Translations under genes and position numbers: made by a program | Notes under the pieces: generated by a model | Databases searched by the model: none | What the model was told of the DNA's origin: nothing | Seen by the model: the letters and a program-made list of their open reading frames with translations, nothing else | Shown here: piece after piece, positions 24,056 to 30,991 of the stretch | How positions within the stretch are numbered: position 1 is the stretch's first letter | How the letters are laid out: each line of letters begins with the position of its first letter | NCBI GenBank assembly: GCA_030673825.1 | Contig: JAUTCS010000150.1 | Span: 1 to 35,858 of the forward strand | From: Verrucomicrobiota bacterium JB024 | GTDB taxonomy: Bacteria > Verrucomicrobiota > Verrucomicrobiia > Opitutales > Cerasicoccaceae | DNA: 35,858 bases | Direction: 5' to 3'

Positions 24056-24753
24056 GATTCGGGGGGCTTGGCGGGGTTGACACCGCTGGCAAATATCTCG
24101 CGCAGTTCAAGGGCAGTGATGAAGTCCACGTGCGCGTCGGCGTAGAGGTAGTTGGCCCCGCCGCGGTGGCGGTCGGGCTGGATGTCCTGCCGGGCGTAGG
24201 CGTAGGCGTTCGCGCCGACCCATGTGCGCGAGTGCGTATGGTCGCGGCTGATATTGACGCTCAGGTCGTCGGCCCCGGTGAAGACGGTAATCGTCTCGGC
24301 AGGCCGGGGGAGGCGCATGAGGTTGGTGTAGTCTTCCATCACTACAAACGAGCCGGTGGCGAAGTCGTAGTCCTGGTTCACGACGGCGACGTACTCGTTC
24401 ATCACATAGCTGGACAGGCCCGCCTCCAGGCGCTGGTCGGCCTTGGGGTCGCCGGGGCCGATGCGGATCGCGTCCACGTCGCCGGTGTAGGGGGCGAGGG
24501 TGTAGATCCACGACTCGCTGGCGGCGGCGTCGTGCCGGGTCTTCGGGAACTGGCCGTTGTGCGCCTGGCAGTAAAGCAGGAGCCCTGTGCCGATCTGGCG
24601 CAGGTTCGAGGCGCACTTGGTCTGCTGAGCCATTTCCCGCGAGGAGGTTAACCCCGCGTGAATTAAACAGCCGAGGACCGCCAGAATAACCATGGCGGCC
24701 AACAGCTCGACCAGACTGAACCCTGGCCGCCGTTTTTTCCCACCCCGTCTCAT
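24052..24753 (-). CDS. Type II pseudopilin-like protein with H-X9-D ending
   Basis: About 233 residues. Prepilin peptidase site in R-R-P-G-F-S-L-V-E-L-L-A-A-M (cleavage after Gly, Phe at +1, Glu at +5), then a hydrophobic helix and the DUF1559-like body (C-A-S-N-L-R-Q-I-G-T-G-L-L-L-Y). Near the C-terminus, H-R-G-G-A-N-Y-L-Y-A-D-A-H has the H-X9-D-G spacing of processing-associated pseudopilins, with Ala in place of Gly. Start chosen at 24753; the upstream part of the frame is Arg/Pro-rich and overlaps the previous gene. It is flanked by two choice-of-anchor M genes, four bases after one and overlapping the other by four, so the three are one operon. Confidence 0.85.
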   Translation of the reverse strand: MRRGGKKRRPGFSLVELLAAMVILAVLGCLIHAGLTSSREMAQQTKCASNLRQIGTGLLLYCQAHNGQFPKTRHDAAASESWIYTLAPYTGDVDAIRIGPGDPKADQRLEAGLSSYVMNEYVAVVNQDYDFATGSFVVMEDYTNLMRLPRPAETITVFTGADDLSVNISRDHTHSRTWVGANAYAYARQDIQPDRHRGGANYLYADAHVDFITALELREIFASGVNPAKPPES

Positions 24754-24757
24754 GGCG

Positions 24758-25516
24758 CTAGCGGTTGGGCGTCCGACGGCTGCGCGCCAAGCGACGACGC
24801 AGCAGGACGAGGGCAAGCGCGCCCGACCCGGCGAGCCCGGCGTAGGTGGCGGGCTCGGGCACGACCTGGAAGGTGTACGTCGCCGTGTCGCTCTGTTCGA
24901 TGCCCTCAATGGCCGCGGTCACAGTAAAGGTCAGCTCATAGGTTCCGGCCACGGTGAAGCCCCAGTTGGCATGGGCGTGATCGGATGAGTCGAGGTCGAG
25001 GACAAAGGCGTCGGCGGCACTGATCCCATCGACCGTACTCATGTAAAAAGTCGGGCTGAGCCCGTCGGTCCAGAGGGAGAAGTTCCCGCCCTCAGGCATG
25101 GAGGCGCCGGTCAGAGTGAGGGTAAAGGCGTTGTCGTCGAACACGCCGAGCGTGATCTCCTCGCCTCCGATGCCGAGGAAGGGCGCGCCCAGTGCCGCCG
25201 CCCCGCCCGCGCCGGAGTTCGACTGCGGGAGGAACCAGTAGTTCTCGCCCGCGGCGACGCCGATCCCGTCCCAAGCAGAGTCGGACGGGCGTCCGCCGTT
25301 GCCGGAAACAAAGTCGTAGGTGCTGGCGGGGACGCGGATGACGGCCTCGTCCGGCGCGATCTCTCCGGCATCATGCAGATGCAGGTGCAGTTCCAGTTCG
25401 CTGCCCTCGCCCAGGCCGATGTCACCGTGGCCGGTGGTGAAAGTGGTGATCTCCGCCTGCGCGACGGAAAGTGAGAAAAGGGCGCTCAGGCCCGCGATAA
25501 AGATGTGGCGTTGCAT
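24758..25516 (-). CDS. Choice-of-anchor M protein with PEP-CTERM sorting signal
   Basis: A 252-residue exported protein. Signal peptide 1-21 (I-A-G-L-S-A-L-F-S-L-S-V-A-Q-A). A His-rich strand E-L-E-L-H-L-H-L-H-D lies near residue 41-50, and the family box S-D-H-A-H-A-N-W-G-F-T-V-A-G-T-Y-E-L-T-F is near 178. The C-terminus V-V-P-E-P-A-T-Y-A-G-L-A-G, a hydrophobic helix and R-R-R-L-A-R-S-R-R form a classic PEP-CTERM signal recognised by an exosortase. It is the first gene of the three-gene operon and lies just after paired operator-like repeats. The His-rich strand and family context point to metal handling at the cell surface, but this is inferred. Confidence 0.85.
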   Translation of the reverse strand: MQRHIFIAGLSALFSLSVAQAEITTFTTGHGDIGLGEGSELELHLHLHDAGEIAPDEAVIRVPASTYDFVSGNGGRPSDSAWDGIGVAAGENYWFLPQSNSGAGGAAALGAPFLGIGGEEITLGVFDDNAFTLTLTGASMPEGGNFSLWTDGLSPTFYMSTVDGISAADAFVLDLDSSDHAHANWGFTVAGTYELTFTVTAAIEGIEQSDTATYTFQVVPEPATYAGLAGSGALALVLLRRRLARSRRTPNR

Positions 25517-25524
25517 GGGGCGAC

Positions 25525-25581
25525 TAATGCAACTAATATGCGATATCCGTCAAGGCTTTTAATGCAATTGATTTGCGATAA
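25525..25581. promoter_or_regulatory. Tandem near-identical 22-base operator-like repeats before the anchor-M operon
   Basis: Two copies, 25525-25546 and 25560-25581, share TAATGCAA and TGCGATA around a variable AT core (18 of 22 positions identical), 35 bases apart start to start. The second contains the inverted repeat GCAA-TTGAT-TTGC. Size and design resemble Fur/Zur/Mur-family boxes. A TTGACG that could be a -35 box lies between them on the minus strand (25548-25553), so a bound protein would probably block transcription. Confidence 0.55.
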
Positions 25582-25587
25582 TAAAAT

Positions 25588-25601
25588 CTAACTTGCGTTA
25601 G
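25588..25601. promoter_or_regulatory. Short palindrome CTAAC-TTGC-GTTAG
   Basis: A perfect five-base inverted repeat around TTGC, right beside the paired operator-like repeats and sharing their TTGCG word. It may be a third, weaker binding site. No other evidence. Confidence 0.3.
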
Positions 25602-25754
25602 GAGGCCAGCGTGTGGGCGCAATAATGGATGCCGCAGAACTTGGGGCGCGACGTTGAGTTCAGGTGGGAGCGAACCCTTTAGCGGCCGCTATTCGCCAAC
25701 TGGTGTGAAAAACGGATACGCCGATCCATGGCGTCTTTTCGCGGGGCCTGCCGT

Positions 25755-26780
25755 TCAGGGTTTGGCGCGGGCGGTAGCGGAAGCGACCTCGGCTTCGAGT
25801 TTCTGACGGGCTTCCTGCAGGGAGGGGCGCTCGATCGTGGCGAGGATTTTCCGGGCCTCGTCGGTTCGGCCCATCTGGATCAGGACGCGGGCTTGCTGCA
25901 GGTGTACGAGGTCGAGCTGGAGGGGGTCGGTGATGCCCTTGGAGAGGATGGTCCACTGGTTGAGCGCGTCCTGCCAATCGGGGTTATCCACCTCAAAGAA
26001 TGCCTCGGCGTAGCGGATGTGGTAGTCGCGGTTGGCGGGGTCCATCTGCGAGGCGTCATGAAAGGCTTCCAGCAGGTTGCGGTCGAGGGTGGCAGTGTCG
26101 AATTTGCCGCTGGCGATGAAGTTGCTGCGGTAGCGCGAGAGCAGCTCGCCCAGTTCGTAGCGGTACACGGGCACCTCGGGCTCAAGGTCGATGGCGGCGA
26201 GGTAGTAGGGCAGGGCCAGGCCGTACTCGCCCTCCTCGGTCAGGTAGTTGCCGATCTGCTGCTTGGCTACGGCGATGTTCGGGTCGAGCATGTTGGCCCG
26301 CATGAAGGCGTCGTTGGCGCGTTTGTTATCCCCGGCGCGGCGGAGGAATTTCCCGTAAAGCAGGTAGCCGTACACGTAGTCCGGGTTATCGAGCAGGAAG
26401 GAGTCGTACTCGGTGCCGATAGCCCGCAGGCGGCGCGCGTACTCGAGCTCGCCCCGGCGGGCGGAGTCCTGCTCCATCTCGGCGAAGAGAGCCTCCTGGC
26501 TCTCAAGGATGTCCGCCAGGCGTGCGTCGGAAAGGGTCTGGCTGTAGGGCTCGTGTTCGGCGTCGGAGCCGGAAGCGGTGGTGGCGGCCCCTTCGGCGGT
26601 GGGCATGTCGGGATGCGCGGGCGCGGCCTCCTCTTCGCTCGGGCCAAAGAGCCCGTCGTAAATGTCCTCGAAAAAATCCGCCCGCGCGGGCAGGACCGTC
26701 GCCAGCAGCAGGGCGAACGCCCCCGCGAGCAGGCGGCGGGCGGAGCAAAGGTCGGACGGGCGGCGGGCGGTGTGGTTCAT
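25755..26780 (-). CDS. Exported tetratricopeptide repeat protein
   Basis: A 341-residue protein with a signal peptide (about 17-34, A-G-A-F-A-L-L-L-A-T-V-L-P-A-R-A) and an acidic Ala/Glu/Pro-rich stretch to ~residue 85. Helical TPR units follow: Y-V-Y-G-Y-L-L-Y-G-K-F-L-R-R-A-G (~138), A-N-D-A-F-M-R-A-N-M-L-D-P-N (~158) and Y-G-L-A-L-P-Y-Y-L-A-A-I-D-L-E-P (~185), with further repeats at 230-330. It probably acts as a periplasmic protein-protein scaffold; partners are unknown. It lies downstream of the Smr gene on the same strand after 198 bases. Confidence 0.8.
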   Translation of the reverse strand: MNHTARRPSDLCSARRLLAGAFALLLATVLPARADFFEDIYDGLFGPSEEEAAPAHPDMPTAEGAATTASGSDAEHEPYSQTLSDARLADILESQEALFAEMEQDSARRGELEYARRLRAIGTEYDSFLLDNPDYVYGYLLYGKFLRRAGDNKRANDAFMRANMLDPNIAVAKQQIGNYLTEEGEYGLALPYYLAAIDLEPEVPVYRYELGELLSRYRSNFIASGKFDTATLDRNLLEAFHDASQMDPANRDYHIRYAEAFFEVDNPDWQDALNQWTILSKGITDPLQLDLVHLQQARVLIQMGRTDEARKILATIERPSLQEARQKLEAEVASATARAKP

Positions 26781-26978
26781 CGGGACGGGTGCGGTTGCGG
26801 GAGGGAAAAAGGCCTATCGAGCCCCACCGGCGGCCCGGCGGCAAGCGTAAACGCCGGGGCTTCCGGGCGGGGAACGGGCTGCTCCTTCACCGGGCACAGA
26901 CACGCCGACTGGGCGGATGATCCCGAAAAGGTGTTTGGAGAATCTCAGGGACAAAGGGGAGGCAAAACCACCGCAGCA

Positions 26979-27260
26979 TTATTTGTTCAGCGGGCGCAGC
27001 TCGACCCAGGTCGCGCCCCAGGAGCCGGCGGTCTCGTCGGCCAGGCGGAAGGCGGTGACGACCTCAAGCTTGCGCAGGCGGGCGTGGACGCTCTCGCGGA
27101 GGGTGCCGGTACCCTTGCCGTGGATGATGCGTACGCGCAGCAGGCCCTTTTCGCGGGCGGCTTCGAGGTAGGCGGGTAACAGTTCGCCCACGTCCTGCGG
27201 GCGGAAGGTGTGCAGGTCGAGCTGGTCGGTGATGGGGACTTCGACAGGGTCGTCTTCCAT
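26979..27260 (-). CDS. Small Smr-domain protein
   Basis: A 93-residue protein that is almost entirely a Smr domain: L-D-L-H-T-F-R-P-Q-D-V near residue 14 and the H-G-K-G-T-G-T-L-R motif near 46, both typical of the MutS2 C-terminal type. Smr domains nick DNA or cleave RNA in different families; stand-alone versions are poorly defined. Start chosen at the ATG 27260. A GTG at 27287 overlapping the rmuC stop would add nine residues. Likely co-transcribed with rmuC. Confidence 0.85.
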   Translation of the reverse strand: MEDDPVEVPITDQLDLHTFRPQDVGELLPAYLEAAREKGLLRVRIIHGKGTGTLRESVHARLRKLEVVTAFRLADETAGSWGATWVELRPLNK

Positions 27261-27283
27261 GAGAAAAGGGAAGGTGCGGGGCC

Positions 27284-28729
27284 TCACGCCTGCGGGGGCG
27301 GGGTGGGCTGGTCCGGGGCGGAGGGGGAGTCCTCGGGCTGGCGCAGCTCGTCGGCGAGGGGTTCGCGCAGGACCTGCTCGACGGGCTGGGAGTCGGGGAT
27401 GTCCTTGTCGGCGGCGACGTGGAGGTCTTTGAATTTGCGAGCGGTGACGAGGACGCGGGTCTCCATGGAGGCGACGGCCTTGTTGTAGGCGTCACCGGCG
27501 CGTTCGAGGCCTTTGCGCAGCTCTTCGAAGTACCCGGCGAGCGTGCCCAGGCGGCTGTAGAGGTCGCGGCCCAGTTCGCTGATGGCGCGGGCCTCGCGGG
27601 CGATTTCCTCCTGTTTCCAGCCGTAGGCGACGGCCTTGAGCAGGGCGATAAGGGTGGTTGGGGTGGCGAGGATGACGCGCTGCTCGGAGCCGTACTCGAT
27701 CAGGTCGCTGTCCTGCTCCAGCGCCGCGCTGAAAAACGACTCCGTGGGCAGGAACAGCACGACGAACTCCGGCGTGGGCTCGAACTGGCGCCAGTAGGCC
27801 TTTTCGCCGAGTTTCTTCAACTGGTCGCGCACCTGGCGGGCGTGCTTTTGCAACAGCTCGCGCTGGCGTTCGGGGTTGTCGGTGAGGATGGCCTCCCCGA
27901 AGGCGTCGAAGGTCATCTTGGCATCGACGACGATCTGGCGGCCGTTGGGCAGGCGCACGATCATGTCGGGGCGGAGCATGCGGCCCTCATCGGTGGTGAC
28001 GTTTTCCTGTTCGGCGAAGTCGCAGTGCGCCACCATTCCGGCGAACTCCACGCAGCGGCGCAGCTGCATTTCACCCCAGCGTCCGCGTACCTGTGGTGCG
28101 CGCAGGGCGCGCACGAGGTTGCCGGTTTCGGTGCCGAGGTGGCGCTGGGCTTCCAGCAGGCCCTGGACCTGCTGGGTGAGGCCCTCGTAGGCGGCGGCGC
28201 GGGCCTGTTCGAGTTGGCCGATCTGGGTGTTGAATTTCTCCAGCGACTCGCGCACGGGGCTGACGAGCTGGTTGATGGCGGCCTGGCGCTTCTCCAGGTC
28301 GCCCTGGGCCCCCTGTTGGAACTTCTCCAGCGACTCCTTGGCCAGCTTTAAAAAGCTCTCGTTGTTGCTGCGCAGGGCCTCGGCGGAGAGAGCCTGGAAG
28401 GCCTCGCGCAGTTGTTTCTCGGCGCGGTCGAGGACGGCGAGCTTTTCGGCGGCGGCGCGGGACTCATCCTCGCGGCGGGTCTCGCTCTCGCGCAGGCGCA
28501 GCGCGGCGTCGGCGGCCTCGGCGCCCTTGGTGGCGAGGTCCGCGCGGGCCTGGGTCAGCTCGGCCTGGGCGCGTTCGAGCGACTGGGAGAGGAGGGCCTT
28601 TTCCGTCTCGCCCTCGGCCCGGACGCGCGCCTGCGCGGCTCCGGCGGCCTTTTTAAAGAAAACAACGGCGATGCCGGTGCCGACAATCGCGCCAAAAAGA
28701 AACAACAAAACCGAAACGATGGGGTCCAT
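27284..28729 (-). CDS. rmuC: DNA recombination protein RmuC
   Basis: A 481-residue membrane-anchored protein: N-terminal helix (V-S-V-L-L-F-L-F-G-A-I-V-G-T-G-I-A-V, 4-22), then a long Ala/Glu/Arg coiled coil (~30-190) and the RmuC nuclease-like domain. The domain is marked by R-W-G-E-M-Q-L-R-R (~217), R-P-D-M-I-V-R-L-P-N-G-R and V-V-D-A-K (PD-(D/E)xK-type core, ~253-271) and A-Y-G-W-K-Q-E-E near 369. RmuC limits inversions and has been linked to anti-phage and genome-stability roles in other bacteria. The tail is Pro-rich. It is divergent from the sugar-binding-protein gene. Confidence 0.93.
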   Translation of the reverse strand: MDPIVSVLLFLFGAIVGTGIAVVFFKKAAGAAQARVRAEGETEKALLSQSLERAQAELTQARADLATKGAEAADAALRLRESETRREDESRAAAEKLAVLDRAEKQLREAFQALSAEALRSNNESFLKLAKESLEKFQQGAQGDLEKRQAAINQLVSPVRESLEKFNTQIGQLEQARAAAYEGLTQQVQGLLEAQRHLGTETGNLVRALRAPQVRGRWGEMQLRRCVEFAGMVAHCDFAEQENVTTDEGRMLRPDMIVRLPNGRQIVVDAKMTFDAFGEAILTDNPERQRELLQKHARQVRDQLKKLGEKAYWRQFEPTPEFVVLFLPTESFFSAALEQDSDLIEYGSEQRVILATPTTLIALLKAVAYGWKQEEIAREARAISELGRDLYSRLGTLAGYFEELRKGLERAGDAYNKAVASMETRVLVTARKFKDLHVAADKDIPDSQPVEQVLREPLADELRQPEDSPSAPDQPTPPPQA

Positions 28730-28782
28730 ACGTAAAAGTGTTGTTCATCCTGAGCGATCGCGCCTAGCCTGTCAAAGACCAG

Positions 28783-29781
28783 ATGCACCCCCGCCGACTT
28801 TCCGTACCCGCCCGCCGCTTGCGCCGCCTCCTGTGGCTGGCACTGGCATTGCTACCGCTTACGCTCGCGGCCAAACCCCGCGAGGTCTGGGAGACGTACA
28901 AGGTCGCCGTCATCGCCGGGAACGGTGAGGCCCCGGCGGCCAAGGCCATCGAGGCCGGTGCCGAAGCCGCCGCTCCTGTGCTGGAGGACGAGTACAATCT
29001 CGCCATCACGGTGGACAACCTCTCCCCGCTGAACAATACCGCCCAGAGTCGGCAGGCGGCGATTCACCGGGCGTTCCTCGACGGATACAACGCGGTCCTG
29101 CTGAATGTTGACAGCTCTTTGGAAGTGGCGGAGGAAATCGATTTTCTGAACCGTCACGGCATCCCGGTCGTTACGGTGGGTGGCGACATCGCCTCGCGAC
29201 GCCTGGCCGCCATCATGACCGACGAGGAGGCCTCGGGCCGGTTGGCCGCCGAGACACTGGTGAAGAACCTCCGCTACGCCCGGGACAAGATCGCCATCCT
29301 GGCGGGCACTTATGACGACCCCGTGTCGCAGCTCCGGCTGGCCGGGGCCGAGGCCGCGCTGGAAAAGGTGCCGGATCTGGAGATCGACGGGCCCTATCAC
29401 ACGCCGGAGACGTTCAGTGGCACCTTTCCCAAGCTGACGGAGGTAACCGAGACCGACTACGGGCGTAACCTGCGCGGCTGGCTCATCCTGGGGAATTGGC
29501 CCTTGCTCGGCGGTCGTCCGCTGCCGTGGAAGGCGGGTGAAAAAGTCTGCGTGGCCATGGATGCGGACCCGCACGTCATCCCTTTTGTTGCCAGCGGGCA
29601 GGTGCAGGCCGTTCTCGCGGAGGACAACTTCGCCATGGGCAAACTGGGGCTGACCCTGCTTATCGAGAAGGTCCACAACAAAAAGGACGCGGAGCAGTCC
29701 GTGTACACCGTCCCGCCGATGGTGCTCACCCAGGACAATCTGGCGGAGTTCCAGCGCAACTGGACGCAATGGCTCCAGTGA
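28783..29781 (+). CDS. Periplasmic binding protein, sugar (ribose/galactose) type
   Basis: A 332-residue exported protein: signal peptide ~10-30 (R-R-L-L-W-L-A-L-A-L-L-P-L-T-L-A-A). The mature part has the type I periplasmic-binding fold: Y-K-V-A-V-I-A-G-N-G at ~39, G-Y-N-A-V-L-L-N-V-D-S ~100, G-I-P-V-V-T-V-G-G-D ~125, A-I-L-A-G-T-Y-D-D-P ~171 and Q-A-V-L-A-E-D-N-F near 280. This matches the Peripla_BP_4 family that feeds sugar importers. No ATPase or permease gene lies beside it, so it may serve a distant transporter or a sensor. Next gene downstream on the same strand is DUF4886. Confidence 0.8.
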   Translation: MHPRRLSVPARRLRRLLWLALALLPLTLAAKPREVWETYKVAVIAGNGEAPAAKAIEAGAEAAAPVLEDEYNLAITVDNLSPLNNTAQSRQAAIHRAFLDGYNAVLLNVDSSLEVAEEIDFLNRHGIPVVTVGGDIASRRLAAIMTDEEASGRLAAETLVKNLRYARDKIAILAGTYDDPVSQLRLAGAEAALEKVPDLEIDGPYHTPETFSGTFPKLTEVTETDYGRNLRGWLILGNWPLLGGRPLPWKAGEKVCVAMDADPHVIPFVASGQVQAVLAEDNFAMGKLGLTLLIEKVHNKKDAEQSVYTVPPMVLTQDNLAEFQRNWTQWLQ

Positions 29782-29898
29782 AGCTGGTTCGTTTAGCCTC
29801 GGCGATCAGCGATTGTTCCTGATCGGAAACAGGAATACGGTTGCCATGCCGCCTTATCTTGATTCCGAAAGCATTTTTTACACACTACCCAACGTCAT

Positions 29899-30882
29899 AT
29901 GACCAAGCTCAGAACTGCCCTCATCCTTCCGTTATTCCTTCTCCTCGCGCACGCGCTCGGGGCCGAAACCGAGACCGTCAAGATACTCGGTATTGGTAAC
30001 AGCTTCACCAACAACGCGCACCACTACCTCAAGGACATCTGCGATTCCGTGGAGGGGGTGGACATTGACATCGGCACGGCCACCATTGGCGGTTGCTCGC
30101 TGGAGCGGCACGTCCGCCACGCCAAGGAGCAGGAGGCCAACCCGGAGACGGGCAAGGAATACACCTACCGCTACAACTGGAAAGTCGTCGCTAGCAAGAT
30201 GTCCCTGAAGGAGATCCTGCTGGCGCAGGACTGGGACGTGATTTCGATCCAGCAGGTCAGCACCCAGAGCTACAAACCCGAGAGCTTCGAGCCCTACGCC
30301 GATGAGTTGATCGCGTACATACGCCAGTACCGCCCGGAGGCGGAGATCGTCGTTCACGAAACCTGGTCGCATAGCGTTAACAGCCCCCGCGCCAAAAACA
30401 TGATCGATCCGGACGAGATGTACGCGAAGCTGCACGCCAATTACACGAAGCTGGCCGAGGAGAACGGCTTCCGGATGATCCCGGCGGGCACCGCCTTTCA
30501 GAATGCCCGCGCCACGGACATGTGGGATCTGCAGCCGAACGATTTCGACCCGAAAAACTCCGGGCTGACCTATCCCGAGGACAAGGACAACCTGCCCGAC
30601 ATGAGCAAGTCGCTCAACAACGACTATTTCTGGAAAAAGACGGACCAGGGCTGGATCGTGGCCACCGACGGCTTTCACGCTAACGCCGCGGGCGAGTACC
30701 TGGCCGGGCTGGTGTGGTTCGAGGTGCTCTCCGGTCGTCCGGCGACCGAGGTCACCTTCAAGCCCGAGACGCTCACGGACGAGCAGGCTGCCTCGCTGCG
30801 CGCGATCGCGATGGCGACGGTCAAGGCCTCGGGGTCGGCTTGCGGAACCAAGGCCAAGGCTGCCGCCTGTTGCGGGCAGTAG
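29899..30882 (+). CDS. DUF4886 exported SGNH-type hydrolase with Cys-rich tail
   Basis: A 327-residue exported protein; signal peptide 1-22 (I-L-P-L-F-L-L-L-A-H-A-L-G-A). G-I-G-N-S-F-T-N-N at 31-39 is the SGNH block I with nucleophile Ser35, and I-G-G-C-S-L-E near 64 is block II-like. T-D-G-F-H-A-N-A-A-G-E-Y near 256 supplies the Asp/His pair. The family is called DUF4886 and probably removes ester groups from carbohydrates. The C-terminus is odd: S-A-C-G-T-K-A-K-A-A-A-C-C-G-Q carries three cysteines in the last 14 residues. It follows the sugar-type binding protein after 117 bases. Confidence 0.85.
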   Translation: MTKLRTALILPLFLLLAHALGAETETVKILGIGNSFTNNAHHYLKDICDSVEGVDIDIGTATIGGCSLERHVRHAKEQEANPETGKEYTYRYNWKVVASKMSLKEILLAQDWDVISIQQVSTQSYKPESFEPYADELIAYIRQYRPEAEIVVHETWSHSVNSPRAKNMIDPDEMYAKLHANYTKLAEENGFRMIPAGTAFQNARATDMWDLQPNDFDPKNSGLTYPEDKDNLPDMSKSLNNDYFWKKTDQGWIVATDGFHANAAGEYLAGLVWFEVLSGRPATEVTFKPETLTDEQAASLRAIAMATVKASGSACGTKAKAAACCGQ

Positions 30883-30891
30883 GGATTTTTC

Positions 30892-30920
30892 CCCGCGAAG
30901 GCACGCGAAGAGGCGCGAAG
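30892..30920 (+). repeat. 10-base-period repeat GCGAAG, copy 2
   Basis: GCGAAG occurs at 30895, 30905 and 30915, exactly ten bases apart, just after the DUF4886 stop. Compare 11431-11449 and 32222-32249. Confidence 0.6.
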
Positions 30921-30953
30921 CGCCGACAGTAAAGTCTTTGGGGAAGAGCGCGA

Positions 30954-30981
30954 GAAACCCTTTTGTTCACAAATGGGTTTC
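30954..30981. terminator. Hairpin between convergent DUF4886 and MalY genes
   Basis: GAAACCC pairs with GGGTTTC and the stem continues TTTG/CAAA after one mismatch, around a TTCA loop. It sits 11 bases from the MalY-type stop in a convergent gap. No U run follows on either strand, so it is at best a weak bidirectional terminator. Confidence 0.5.
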
Positions 30982-30991
30982 ACGCCTCATT

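Noticed and set aside
25660-25754. Terminator after the TPR gene
   Set aside because: Only a five-base stem (ACGCC/GGCGT) with a seven-base loop near 25710-25735, too weak to call.
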